Positions 22,557 through 36,200 of a DNA stretch of 64,000 nt are shown piece after piece. The DNA lies in assembly GCA_030407085.1 (NCBI GenBank), contig CM059587.1:106563501-106627500 (forward strand), read 5' to 3'. Numbering within the stretch: the first letter of the stretch is position 1; the number at the start of each line of letters is the position of its first letter. The stretch comes from Trichopria drosophilae (lineage: Eukaryota; Arthropoda; Insecta; Hymenoptera; Diapriidae). The notes beneath the pieces were generated by a model. It did no database searches, was not told the origin of the DNA, and saw nothing but the letters and a program-made list of their open reading frames with translations. Both the position numbers and the translations under genes were made by a program.

Positions 22557-22638
22557 CCTTCCTGAGCACTAGTTTTTCTTTTCCCATATGGAAACAATGT
22601 AACTTTGTCTGAGATATTTATCATGGTGAACAGGAGGA
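22557..22638. mobile_element. Minimal TTAA-flanked MITE, 82 bp
   Basis: TTAA is present at 22553-22556 and 22639-22642. The ends are CCTTCCTGAGCAC and, reversed, TCCTCCTGTTCAC. The interior TTTTCCCATATGGAAACAA is shared with the TTAA-type end at 20075. Confidence 0.5.
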
Positions 22639-22642
22639 TTAA

Positions 22643-25600
22643 ATGCATTGTTTATACCGTTATAGTTACGTCTAAAACATCTTAATTAAATCTTATATAG
22701 TGAAATACTATTTTCCTCTCATTATCACGTGTACACAGTAAAATGCGAGTAAAATGTATCTTTAAATACTTGAGTTTTTATAAACTGATTCTAATAAGTA
22801 ATATACGTATGAGTAACGAATATTTTTCTCTCTTTCAGTTATAAGAAAATATGTCTAGAATGAGTTTATAAAAAGTTACTTCGCACAATCCAAAAAAAGT
22901 TGAAAAAAAGCATATGAGAACCATTACTGACAGAAATTGTAAACATACGAAAATATGGAATATAAGGGTCAAGACAATGTTTCGCCGTACTTTGTTTATA
23001 AATTGTTGTACTCTAAACAACATTTAGCTAACAGGCAACGACATATTTAGTCAATATTACCACATTTTTTTCTGTGGGTTTTATCTAATACAAAACACTT
23101 TGAAAAGAAGAAAAGAATTTTAATGATTCCTTTTCATAGAAGCTTTCTTATTTTCTCTTCTCCAAAATGTATATACTTATTATGATATTGTAGGGACTGG
23201 TTCTAATTATAAGTATAATCACTTAAGCACTACAAGGCACATGGGATCTGTTTCGTTCAAAGTCAAATATCTACTGATTGCAACCATAATAAAACTATCC
23301 AGATATTAAATCAAAAGTTTATCATATTTTATTTCTAATAGTTTATATAAAAGGAGATATTATTTTAAATCAATAATTGAAATTAAAGAAAATAAGATAT
23401 GCTTAAGCTTCACGCATTGGAAGACTGCGCGAATGTATACATGACCGCAGATCTCTTCCAAAACTTCATTTTCTTTATTTTGGAACGGGTTCGCGGATTT
23501 ATAACGAATGACATTCCGATTGAGTTATGCTTTCGAAATGCGAACGAGTATTTTTAACCCATGGATTTACGTCTTCAAATGTAAATCGACTCCTATAAAT
23601 TCGAAGAAAATGTGGCAATTTTTATTCATTAGTTTTAAAATTAAACCTTTGAATTTAATGATATTTGTAAATAAGTTTGTTATTTCCTTATTTTGTTGCA
23701 ACAACTGAATTATTTTACATATTAAATTTAAAAACATCTTTTGAGTGAAGTTCCAAAAAATGGTCTCAATTACAATTTGATTAGTTTTTGTGTCTTTCTT
23801 TGTATGGAATTCATTTCAATCTCATTGTCAGTATTTTACAAATTTTAAATTATATCTAAAGATTTAATTCGTATTCTTTTTAACTCAGATTAAAAGAAAC
23901 TTGAAAATTCATTGTGTTACTCATTTTCTAACACATTTAGAGCATCCTTCTAATCTGGATATCGTCCAAATCAAATTATTTTTAAATTGTATTGACATAT
24001 TCATATTTTAAACGGTTTATAAAACTACAGACGGAATACTAATTCTACTCTTGGGCTTTCCTAAGATTTTAGAGGATTAACTATTAGTTATTTACAAAGA
24101 AAAATAAAGATACGTGGTTAACCGCATGGGACGCTTCTCACGCTGTAGTTTACAGCGCCACCGCTTTAACGCCGCGCATCTAATTGAGGTGCAATGTCCT
24201 TGTCCAACGTTAAAACAGTTTATTTAGGATCACATTTTTTCTGAACGATGAACTTCATGTAAATATTTAAGTAATAATACAAAACATTGTTTATTATCAT
24301 ACGCAATATATTTAGTTCATACAGTTTTTTTAAAATTAAATCCAACATTAATTTTTGTTTTGTTGTGAAAAGTCAACACGGAAGAAAATACTGATTACAT
24401 AAAACAACAAAGTTATTAGTAAGACCTTATTGTTTCATTAATGTCGTATTCTGGTTGTTGTCTTTTTTTCCTTAGGATTGTTATTATTTTTGTAAATTTT
24501 CACAGGACTTATTTGATATTCCTGTTCTTATTACTTTTCTGGAATTGGCAACATTTCCCATCGGTGTTTTCTCATGCCTGAATCATTATTTTTAGTTTTA
24601 CTGGAATTTTTAAGACTTAGATGATTTCGTCTTTTTGGAGATTTCCGATTTTTTCTTATCGAGATTCCATCTGAGCGACTTATTTTGAATTCTTTGGGCG
24701 ATTTAGGCCTCCATCGATGAGCGAAAGTATAATATGTCTTTAGCAGAACCACACAATTTCTGAAGAAAAAATATAAATTTCTTGTGTGGACAAATATCCC
24801 GCGTAAATTAACTTTTCTGAAATAAGACATTCCGATGATAACTTTTTCTGATATAATTGACTTGGGAAAATTTCGGCATACAAATTAAGAAACGATCGCT
24901 AAATTTTGAATTGCAAATATTTTGAATGTATTCAAAAGTATTATTCGTCTGCTTTTTTTTAAACAAAAGTTGTGCCTCTTGTTAACTTACAAAAGGTACG
25001 TCATCGAAAAATATGTCCTTGTGGGCGTTAATGTGTTAATCTCGACGACGGGGCCTCGAATAATGTCATTTTTTGCGTTTTAACATGTGGGTTGTACGGA
25101 TAAAAACATGGATGACTCTACTACACATTGAATGAGATGTAAAATAGTATCCCATCTCTCAAAATTAAATTAAGACCTGACGAAACGAGTACAGTAGAAA
25201 TCTTAAAATAAAAATTCCGCGTTTATTTTTGTTCGTCGTTATTCACATAAATAATTAGAAAATAGTAAAAAAGGGATTAATTTATATAATGCTTATATTA
25301 CAGGTATAATATTGGATAAGCTAAGAGTAAAGTTACACAAATCAAATAAAATCGCTGGTTTGAAATATGATAGAAATGTAAATATATACTTTGAAAGATA
25401 TCACCTTTAAATCGCTTAAGTGCCATTCTTTATTTAACGAAAAAAAACTGATTATATATAAGCAATTCGTTTATTTTAGTTTCGTATATCCCGAGAATTT
25501 TATCTCTTGTCGTTCAGGGATCGCATCTGAGTAAACGGTTACTGAATTTCGTTTACTTAACAGGTTTAAACACAAATGATCAATATTTAACAGAAATCTT

Positions 25601-26915
25601 TACACAGATTGCTTACCTTTATTTTAATGTATACTCAGTGTACACTCTTGTTAACGCGTTTTTTCTATTAGTTCAGTATCATAGAACAAAGGTAATATAA
25701 ATATATACAATATATTTAATTGCTGAAAAAATACTTTTATCATTTTTGTGTTTTTTCATGGCGCTAGATTCTTTGTAACTACAACATATGTCATGGCGCC
25801 TATTACCCACCTGACGTGCAAATAAATAAGGGAAAAATGATTTTATCTTTTATTGAAAAACTCGAACAATGGTTAGAGAAACGTAAAAAATGGTGTTTTG
25901 ATTAAGTAGAGAAAATAATATTCATTGTTAGGCAGAATCCATAAGGTGAGACTATACACTTGAAATGTATAAATAGTGTTAGTCATCCGTGATTTTCTCT
26001 TCCAATGTGTACAATACATAGAAAGGTATTCGATTGGTCACACTCGAAATTTAACTCATTTTCTTCTCCATCAAAACGGCGCCTTAGTAATGCGCCGAAA
26101 CTAATGTTCGTTTTTCGGTTCGCTCCTCTAACGCCTATTTGATGGCCATTTAGAATTTCCGTTTTAAAACGACCAATTTACGAGTTTCATTTCGCATTTC
26201 CAGAATATTTGTATAATAATATTGTCAGGTTAAAAAAATGTTGTGCTTAAAAATATATTTGACGAAATTGTGAGAAATAAAATGCATTTGGAGAAATATA
26301 AACCAAAAATATATTCTGGAATACGGTCAACCTCGCTTACTCATTCGAAGGTGGGCCTTTTTTTCAGGTAGAATAGTGAAGGGAGGGAAGATGGTCATCA
26401 GGTGGATTTCTTCTTTCATATACAACGAGCCATATTGGATGAAGCCTCGAATATATCGCAGTAAAGGCATTAATACAATTTTATACATTATTTTTATTGA
26501 ACTTGCAGTATTTTACTCTTTATTATTTTCTGTAAATTTAGGTAGTTATTTTTCTTAGATAAAATCAACCTTAAACAAATCTAAATTAATTTGGTTTTGT
26601 ATTTTATTGATATTTATTTTTATTATTTAATATGCCATTTTTAGTTATTTATTTTTTTAAATTTTATCCTTTTGTGTAATTTTTACATTTTTAAAATTGA
26701 TTATTTGATATCTTATGATTTTTCAAAAGGCAATGTCTTTATTTATTGCGAGCTGCCATTTGTTAACTTTTACTCGATCTATATCATGCATTTCTTTGCT
26801 CTTCTTAATTGTGTTTAATAACAAAAGAAGGAACTATTATTTTACGGATATTTCGAGGTACAATCTATAAAAATCTAACAATAACATTATTTTTTTATAT
26901 ACTTTCGAAAAGGAC
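22643..26915. other. AT-rich intergenic sequence, nothing recognisable
   Basis: Only short frames without domains are present. A slightly GC-rich patch at about 24120-24200 and scattered ATGGCGC words were noted without a supportable function. Confidence 0.45.
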
Positions 26916-27548
26916 GTTGCGGCAATCTTTAGCGGGCTTATGTTTTTCTGACGTATTTTGATGTGCTGAATTCGAATATTATGATAAAAATTGGCACATA
27001 TGTGATTATCATGGTGAAAACCACGAAAAATCCGTAAAAAAACTCTATTTTTGCATTTATTTAAAAAACTATCAGTTGCATACGCACTATTCTCGCGGGA
27101 ACAGAAAGACCGCGAGCGACATAACGTGGACAACACTGGAACTAAATATATACATCTGCCTTAATGCTTGCATTTGAATTGTGCTTGCGACCCCCCTTTT
27201 TATACCAACCTAACCTCTAACCAACAAGTGTGGGAAATAATCTAACTGACGTGAATGTCGAATATTTGTAATTTCTGTGAAGGCTGATGAATGTAATACA
27301 GTACAAGCTAAACAAGATAAGCCATTTTAATTATATCGGGTTTAGCCATCATTTACGGGGTTACCCTTGATAAAACGGAGAACATGAATAAGACCTTTTT
27401 TTCTAGAGACGTTCATGCTCTAAATTTTTTATTTGAAACATTTTTTTGTCAGATTTGTAGTTTTCGAAATAAACGCAAAAAAATAGCTATCTTTACGTGG
27501 TTTTCACCATGATAATCGCTTACGTCAGAAAACATATATCCGCTAAGT
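26916..27548. repeat. Imperfect inverted repeat, about 630 bp
   Basis: The left arm (GATTATCATGGTGAAAACCA at 27002) mirrors the right arm (TGGTTTTCACCATGATAATC at about 27499). Mirroring extends outward to CTTTAGCGGGC / GCTAAG. The left arm carries an extra segment with GTGCTGAATTCGAAT. Likely an old MITE. Confidence 0.5.
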
Positions 27549-29085
27549 ATTTCTGGAATGACCATTTCGGAAGTACACCCTTATTTTTTAAAATTTTTAT
27601 ACGAAAAATATTTTCATAATCTCTTAATCAATAATACTCACATAATAAATGTTTGTGTCAATAATTAAGATTAATTTCTTACAATTCCTTTGTGTGAAAT
27701 TTAAAATCTGAAATAATGCCTGATTACAAAACAGTCGTCGGTACTAATTAAATGCTGAAAAATGGAGAGATTAAGAAAATATAAAAGAATCATTGGGACT
27801 GTATGATATGTATTTAATTACGTCTTTTTCAACCGAAACTATAAGATCGAATTACTTTCTCTTCGTCGCTCCTCGTATGTCATACCGGCACGATGTGATG
27901 ATTTCATTGAAATCGGAAGTACGTGAAGCGAAAAATTGTCAAGAGTTTAATTCTGATCGAAGATACGTCACGTTATAATTCTGGAGTGCTTCTCCGGGAG
28001 TACTAATGGCTTCCTGATTGCTTATCGCAATTTTGCGAATAGGGGTCTATCAAATCCTGGACAATGGTTCACGAGTTTTTTAATTTAACGTATTAATTGA
28101 AAAAGTTCTATAGCGATTTGTCCTCCAAAGGATTGAAAATTTAATATACTAAAAAATTGTTGTTTCTGTCTAACAAAAGTTCATAGTCATTAATGATCGG
28201 TGAAAAATATAGAATAATGTTTTCGAAATATAGAATCTAATGTGTGTGGAGTATAATTATAACCTGGGAATGTAAAGTTCGCATTCTTGGAGACCAATTT
28301 AAAAAATTTTCTTTAGCCCAACAAAAACCAACAATAACAACAAAAAATTTTCGAAATTTCGAATCCAACGACGGGAACATCAAGGAATTTTTTTATTTAT
28401 TTGTTTTTATTTGTTTCAATGTATCAGGTATTTTCTGTAACTTTAGCATAATTTTGTTCTTTATTTAAGTTATTTACATCAAACAAACAATGAGAAATTC
28501 GACTCGGCGTTGGTTTGTAAGCTTTATACTCTGTCATAAGTATCCGATATACACTGTCACCTGTCCGCACATATGATTATGAAAATTTACCATTTTATCT
28601 GCTTTGAAGTGAATGAAAACTCATTTCTCTAACGAGAGTCATGTCAGACCTGGGAGCATCACGTGCGCGTCTGACGGTGACAAATGTAACTAGATTAAAG
28701 GATTTCTTTGGCGCGGTTATCACCAACATTTTTACTATTCAACTTTTGAAAATTAAAGATGTCGGATCTTGAGAAAATTTTCATAATTTCTTTGATGTAC
28801 AATATTGCGCAAGGTTTGCATATATAAGTTTCTTAAATCGCTAAGAGAATGTGGCCCTACTTACTTTCATCGACATTACAATACTTTTGTTAACATGTAC
28901 TAATTAGCACCAGCCATTGTATTCCTTCCATTTAAGGTGTCATGATTTAACACATCTAATAGCTACATAAAGAAATTTCATGAATTTTTGTGACATCTAG
29001 GACGTGAGAGTCAGTATGTTGTCTGGATCCACCATAATCAATTCCCCTATAAATATTTAACGAATTAGGCACTATAGTGAATTCC
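27549..29085. other. AT-rich intergenic sequence, nothing recognisable
   Basis: No domain-bearing frame was seen. The words ACTCATTTCTCTAACGAG (28619) and ACTCATTTCTTTAACGAG (30720) hint at a further dispersed repeat. Confidence 0.45.
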
Positions 29086-29762
29086 AAAGGACCCCGCAGG
29101 AAGTCATAGGGAAATGGCTCTCAGTCGAGTGTCCTGAAATTGGGGCAAATGGTAGTTCATATAATGTAGATCAGAAGTGTCCATAGGCCCGAAGTCCCTA
29201 GATGGCTAGTTTTTGAGTTACAGCCACTTGAAACTGCCAATTTTCGCAAATTGCAGAATGCTGATCCTCGACTCTTCGGTCAAGGATATATATAAGATAT
29301 ATAATCTGTCATTATATGTAATCTATATACAACTGTTTTAAGTTATATATAGTTGTATACAATTTTAGGGTATAGTTGTAACAATAGGTAAATAAAAGTC
29401 TGTATATTTTATTAACATACTAATTATTATGTAAATAATATATTGTATATATGTCAATTGTATGTAACTATATATAACTTAAAACAGTTATAATGACATA
29501 TATAATGACAGATTACATATCTTATATATATCCTTGACCATACTTCACTGAGAATAAGGTGCGCTCGACCGAAGAGTCGAGGATCACCATTCTGAAATTT
29601 GCGAAAATTGGTAGTTTCGAGTGGCTGTGACTCAAAAACTAGCCATCTAGGGAGTTCGGGCCTATGGACACTTTTGATCTACATTATATGAACTATCATT
29701 TGCCTCAATTTCAGGACATTCGACTGAGAGCCATTTCCCTATGATTTCCTGCGGGGTCCTTT
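29086..29762. mobile_element. Fold-back element with about 250-bp arms
   Basis: The left end AAAGGACCCCGCAGGAA and right end TTCCTGCGGGGTCCTTT are exact mirrors. The arms stay highly similar inward (GCCATTTCCCTATGA, CTAGCCATCTAGGGA, CCGAAGAGTCGAGGATC). The loop is an AT-rich quasi-palindrome (29285-29540) rich in TATATA and AACTGTTTTAAG words. The whole unit would fold into a long hairpin if transcribed. No coding content. Confidence 0.85.
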
Positions 29763-29859
29763 CTCTATAAAATCAAAATGTTTTATAATGCGTAAAATTA
29801 TATATCGTTCTATCGACATTAATCAGCCAGAATAATCCTCCGAGAAGCATATCGGATCA

Positions 29860-30335
29860 ATGTAGTGGGGTGATTCACGAGGGTACTTCCTGATCGGCTC
29901 GAACAAATTTTACGGAAGATTATCGGTCGTAGAGCCCGGAAAATCTATATTGGTAGGGAACGATGGTACAGGGAGGAACAATAAAATGCAAAATCCTCGA
30001 ATCGACGACCATCATCTTCTCAGGTGCGTGAAAAATCGTTGCCGAAGAGGTAGGGGACAATTCGATTGAACTCGAGGCTCCGGTTCGTCGAGCTACAAAA
30101 AAGAAACACCGTAGAACCCGAATGCGAGCAGGTACTTGGACGAGGGGAACGAGGAACCAGGAGGGGTCACCTGTTGTCGTAACATCATCTCGGATTTCAA
30201 TAATGAATCCCCCTCGGACTCGTATTCATGCAGTTTCATCACGTCGGCCACCGTCGATTATGCGTAGCGAGAGGCCACTGCGCCTTATTTATGATGATGT
30301 ACACGACCCTTTTTTAGGATTTTGAATATGAGCGC
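29860..30335. other. GC-rich island of unknown nature
   Basis: The composition is clearly richer in G+C than either flank, with many CGA/TCG words. A 67-codon frame (30122-30325, plus) starts MRAGTWTRGTRNQ but has no recognisable domain. Candidates are a conserved regulatory element, a non-coding RNA exon, or an old promoter. Confidence 0.3.
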
Positions 30336-31055
30336 TAATTGTTGTTTGTTTTTGCCCGTATTTCGAATGGCTGCTGGTCCGTCCCAGTTATTCGTCATCG
30401 AAATGAACTCTCGAAATCGGAAATATTACAATTTTACTACCTGCCAGTCTATTTCTACCACTTGAAAAAGAAAACTTTTGGCTGATAAGAATCATCAGAA
30501 AAGTACTAATGGTACTTTCTAAATCAGAAATCGGATATTACCACGTGGAACTAAATTTCTACTATTTGAAAACGGGCCAATTTGGACTTTCAATTAGTTA
30601 AAAAAAATTAGTTCGATGTACAACAAAATTAAGGAATTACGAGGAAACGAAAATAAAACTAAAAAATAAACTTTCTACGTTGACATCACGTCGGCATTGT
30701 AATAATGTACAAGATTGAAACTCATTTCTTTAACGAGCGTAAATTGTATCACTATAACTCCTAGTGGCAAAACGAGTAACTATTGTCACCATTTTTAACG
30801 CGGATGTTTTCGCTTTCAAGTCTGACGAGTAACTGAACAAATAAAATATTGTAATATTAAATGATCAGATTAAAATAGTAACAATGTACTTAAAGTAAGC
30901 TTCTTTGCTGGAGTCCAACAAAAATTTTAAAATATTTTTCTGTTTTTTTATGCTTGTTCATTTCTGTATTTATTAAATTACAATATTACGTATCAATAAT
31001 AAGCGGGGAAAACAACTAAATATAACAAAAAATGCTTTCGAATGTTCTGGTAAAT
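30336..31055. other. AT-rich intergenic sequence, nothing recognisable
   Basis: No supported gene or repeat was seen. Confidence 0.45.
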
Positions 31056-31059
31056 TTAA

Positions 31060-31579
31060 CCCATTAACGCCCAAAGTTTAAATTTTTTTGCTTCGATTTC
31101 AATCGAGTATTTCGTATCAAACACAAAATTAAAAAAAATTGAAAGATACATGTCCTACTATTTTCAAGGACGCTCTTCAAGGTTCCGAGGTCAAAATTGA
31201 GTTTCAGCCATCAGGTCATCCAATATGGCGCCGAATTTCCAGACAATTTCCAAAAAATTGGTAAATATTTATACCTACTTATCAATTTTTTATGAGTCAT
31301 TAGAATATTACGATTCTATTGAAACTATGTTACAATATATGTACAAAGCTGCATAAAATACTTGAATTTTAGGGAAAAATTTTACTTTTATACCCCGTAT
31401 CATTCTAACTGCCTCAAAATGGCGTCAGTGATGAAAATTGGACGTCCTTACTCATAATATGTGAGCTTCTTAAAAAAGTGCTAAGAAATGTTGGAAATTC
31501 GGCGCCACATTGGAATTCCTGATGGATGAAACTCGATTGAAATTGAAGCAAAAAAAGTTGTGCTTTGGGCATTAATGGG
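31060..31579. mobile_element. TTAA-flanked MITE, 520 bp, fold-back arms
   Basis: TTAA is present at 31056-31059 and 31580-31583. The ends are CCCATTAACGCCCAAAG and, reversed, CCCATTAATGCCCAAAG. The arms stay similar inward (TTTTTGCTTCGATTTCAATC; ATGGCGCCGAATTTCC). The pattern is piggyBac-like. Confidence 0.8.
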
Positions 31580-31689
31580 TTAAAGTAAGGGAGCCATTTT
31601 ATATTTTTACCCCATTGTTATGTACATAAATTTAACATAAAGTTTGACACTACTTGTTAGTAGTAAAGCGCAGTAAAATCAAACGAAAT

Positions 31690-31805
31690 CACTTCATTCT
31701 TGGCACTTGGCGGTTTTTGGGTTCCGGATTGCGAATCCGCCATTATGAATTTTTGTAAACTAGCATCAGATTTGGACTCAACGACCCCAAAAACCGCCGG
31801 GTATA
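31690..31805. repeat. Copy of the 'CGCCATT ... GCGACCCCAAAAACC' dispersed block
   Basis: GGCGGTTTTTGGGTTCCGG, CCGCCATTATGAATTTTTG and CAACGACCCCAAAAACCGCC occur within 110 bp. The same layout recurs at 12.4-13.1 and 57.1-57.7 kb. Confidence 0.5.
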
Positions 31806-33014
31806 AAATATCATGTCACATATTTTTATAATTTTTTAGCGTTTTATGTGCATTTACAACAGATTAAATACGAAAAACCTCTGGAAAATGATTGTTGAAT
31901 TTCTTTTGTTTTTTTTTTAATTGAATCTGGCTGAAGTTTCGCGTGGGATGATTGGCTTTGATTTAAGAAGCGTTTGGAATATTGTAAGCGAATGTAAACC
32001 AGCACTCCTCGCGCACGCAATCAGGGTAGTGCGTTATTGTACAGTCCTTCGAACAAATTACTGGTTCCTCTACTATGAACAGGAACGAACCTAATCGGTG
32101 TTTACTTTTTAACGACGTATGTACCTTTCTTCACTCCGTTCTTTGGCGAACTCGAAGAAAGATCGAATTTGCTCGTGCGTGGGGTCAACGATTGCATCTC
32201 AAATATCAGTGGTGCTTATGACGGCAAATAATAAATATTTCTTTATTTTTTTCTGGGGTTCCAAGCACAAAGCGTAGGTTTTACTGTCAACACCGATTGT
32301 TTGTTCCTTATACAGCACCACAGCGACATTAAAAACTGTATCATCTTCTAAAACGATTTGAAATTTATCGTGTATATTGATTTACTACATTTTTTTATAA
32401 TTATAATAATTCCAACTGCTCACAATAAAGAAAAATGACAATGAAGATACCATAAATGCAGGGTGAAAAATCGTCTTTGAAAGTTTACCATATCAGGTGA
32501 TTTAGGGTGGTTTTGATCTGGAGAAGTTTTTATGTTTAATCGGAAATACCTTTTCTGTTTACACACTTAAATACAATTAATTTTGTTAATAATTGTTACA
32601 GCGTGTTCATTTTATTAAACTCTTATCAGTCAAATAAATGTATAATCTAACGTGCATAGCCAGTCAAATAGTGACACAAATAATAATAGGAATTATGACC
32701 ATTGTTTTTAACCAACATTACATACAAACATAAAAACGCTCAGGCTTTTAATGGAGGGATAAGCTGCGACGGTGTGCGCATAGGGGTCCATGCATATTGA
32801 TGTCTTGCGTAACATAATTTATGTAATTTACTATCAATACAGACTATGAATTTTCATATGCACTATATGTGTATATTCCTAACATATGAAATGACAGTAT
32901 GTGTTTACAGATTCTATATATTAACAGAACTCTGTACGTTCAATTTGTTATCCACTTGTAAAATCGGAGCACCATTCGCAAATCTTAAAGCCGTTGGAGT
33001 TACGAACTCGTAAG
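31806..33014. other. Intergenic sequence, nothing recognisable
   Basis: No supported gene was seen. Confidence 0.45.
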
Positions 33015-33185
33015 TAAGACCTCGCTAATTCGACACTTTGCTTGTTTATCAACCTCGCTTGTTCGACAGCGGCCGAAGACTTCTTCCCTCCCGTTTATTC
33101 AGCGCATCATGCAATACGCTGAGCGAATCACAGTTGCGTGACGGTGACCGTCATTAAAACTGTCGAAATATCGAGGTCAGAGAGA

Positions 33186-33221
<36 letters not shown>
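33015..33221. repeat. Possible small TIR element followed by a (GA)n run
   Basis: GACCTCGCTAATTCGACA (about 33018) and TGTCGAAATATCGAGGTC (about 33161-33178) are near mirrors, resembling Tigger-like ends. They are followed directly by a GA dinucleotide repeat (about 33178-33221). Confidence 0.4.
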
Positions 33222-33223
<2 letters not shown>

Positions 33224-36200
33224 ATGCATAAATTGTTTTTTAATTAGTCCTATTAAACAAAAATGGATAGGGACTTATTAAAACGGTTGAACATTACGCT
33301 CTTCAACCTGAATTTTGGATTTTAGCTCATGACATTAATGGAATATATTTCGGAATTTCAAAATGGCGTAATTTGGTGAAGAAAAAATCACTGTAGAATT
33401 TTGCGTTTCAAATTAAAGCGAAAGCCCATTAAAATGTTGCGTCTTCTGGACATAACCTCAAAATTAGTCAAAAACTGAATTTTGTTGGGTGCAGAACCTC
33501 AAATATTTCAAAATCTTGATATGATGGATCAATTCCGACCTCGGATTCAGATTCTACGCAAAATATTACTTCGGAAAAAAAACATTTTCAGTTTATGTAC
33601 AGTTTAAGAGTATATTAACCATAAGGAATAAGTAATTAAATGTTGTGTTCCTTATGAAAAAAGAAGAATCCGGATTTAAAATGATTCAAGTTTTCAAAAG
33701 ATTTTAATCCATTTTCGTTTGTTGGGAAAGGGAGGGAGAGGAGGGGGCACGGACATTCTATTTTAAAGAAGGTTCAAACGAAACGAAGTAGTGTAAGTTT
33801 TCATCGGACTCTCGCATTTAAATTATTATCATCCGTATTTAAAGAAGAGGTCGGAATTTCTCACTCGCCATTTTTATTTTCTCTTATCATTTTACTCAGC
33901 ATCTAGTGAATGCAATTTCGGTAGCTGTGAAATTCGCGAAGAGAGAAGAGGTTGACTGTCGCTGGCACTGGAATTTATTTGACTTCTTTATTTTCCAACT
34001 TGAGCACGAAAGAGATGAGAGAGGGAGATAGAAAAATGCTGTCACAAACCGACGCAAGTCTCTCACTGTCTCTCGCTCTTTCTCTCTTTTTGCCATTTGC
34101 TCCTATTCACCTGTTATATGTATACGCGATGACGGCATTTCTGATGTGCTCCAACAGCCGATACAAATTGAATAACAAAAAATGAAAAAGGAGAAGGAGG
34201 GGTCGACCCATCCACCTGTAGATTTTTATCGCTTGTAGAAATTTCAGAAACGAGTTTTTCGGGCGTTATCGCGTGTCGTTATGCTTCGCCGAGATGGTGA
34301 CATCTTCATTTTTGCAAATATGAAGCCCCCGGCATGAAGTTTAATCTCTGATCCCATCTCCTTTTTGCAGTTCATTATCGTCAATCTGAGTAACTTATTA
34401 TTGAAATATTTCCCTTTGATTAAAATGTCTGATTAATTTATAGTCTATTCGTGTCTGTTGCAATTGATTTTAAAGACACCAATCGTTACTAAACTATAAC
34501 TATAAGTACAATCGTTGCTTAATTGTATTTTGCAAAATACTGGATAAAAGCTGACAGTGGAATACATCTGTATACGTTTTTAAAGTCTAAGAATTCTTCA
34601 TTACACTGGAAAGAAGAATACCAAAACTGTTCCGAAATACTGTATACCAACGGTTTCCTATTTTCTGCATTTACGGGAAACGCGACATCTATTGAAAGCC
34701 CAGACTAATAAAGCGCGGGAATACGAATGGTACATACGTGATACTCGGCTATTGCGCATGGTCATTCGCGCATCGAATTTTGTTTATTTTATATTATTTT
34801 AGTTAAATTCTTCAGTATTAAATTTATTTTCGATGCGATTAATGAACCAAAAATATTGCAAAATTCCAGATAGTATTTTTTAAACAATTTTGCATCATTC
34901 CATTGCTTTAAAAAATTGCATGCAATCTAAATAAAACTCGTGAGTTTTATTGGGACATCCTTGCGTCGAATTTCACTTCGACTGGCGTTGCATCTCGAAC
35001 AGAAATCGACAGACACGAGTGAAATGGAACAATTTCGCGCGTGGGTTATATTACATGCGTAATAAATCCGTTGACGACCTCTTGTAAGCGTTGGCCTAAG
35101 ACTTTAAAGACTTTTTGATTACGGGACGCATATTCATTAATTTCGAATTACCGATCTTTCAGGCGTGCTGCCCCGAGAGTTGTTAACCGAGATTGGAAAA
35201 TTGCGCGCTTTTTACGCAATAAAAAATGTTTACTTGATTCCATATATTACCAGAGTAAGGCGTAGGCGCCGTGGCTAATACGAGCTATCTATGAATGGGT
35301 CCACCTACACCATGCAAAACACAGTCTGATAAATAAGGCCCTCGGGGTCCATGCAGCTAGCGGGATTTCTATCATTACGACTTTCCATCTCAATCGTTTC
35401 GGGTATTTTTATATGCACCCTTTTCTTTTTATTTTGGCGTGGGCGAGGATGCTTGTGCGACCTACAAATTGCACGTTTGATTCTTACGTGTCTGCCAATT
35501 TTGATCGTTGTTTGGGTTGTAGCAATCACACCATCCCTGTTTGCGATACCAAAAAACCGACTTTCTGCCAACAAAAGATCCATCAAGGTAATTTTAATTA
35601 AATGATCTGTTGATGGTGAAAATCATCAAGAAATTTGGAGCTGAATTAATAGAATTTTATAGTTTTTAATAAAAACATAATATTCGAGTAGTAAAATAGT
35701 GTTCAAAGGAAATCAATGAAATCATAAGTGTTTATGATATTAATTGCAGTTAGTACATTGATTTCATTTGCTGTGAAGGAAATTCATCTCAAAAATAAAA
35801 CACGCAATGTAGTTACTTTTACTACCACTAGACATCATTTAGATTCATTAATCTTTTATGGTACTGAAACGTTACATAATATTTGGATAAGTGGCGCTAG
35901 TTTACATGTTAGATTATTTTTGGGTACAAGGTCGAAATAATGTCGACAAGTAAAATCGATTTTCCTGTTTATTTTTGTTTACATTTTGAAGTTCTTAAGG
36001 TTTGTTATATCCAGTAAAGAAAATAAAAACTATTGGGTTTTCTAGTATTTCTTCCAGTACTTCACTTTTTTTTCGAATTTTATTTAATGTAACGTACGAA
36101 CCAATGGGTGACTACCTATACGTTTTATATTTTTATATATTTATCACTAAACCACTTACTGAATGTCAAAAGACAGCTTGTAAATACCGTGGGAAATAAC

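Noticed and set aside
24531..24830. 99-codon minus-strand frame rich in Lys/Arg/Ser
   Set aside because: No recognisable domain or splice context.
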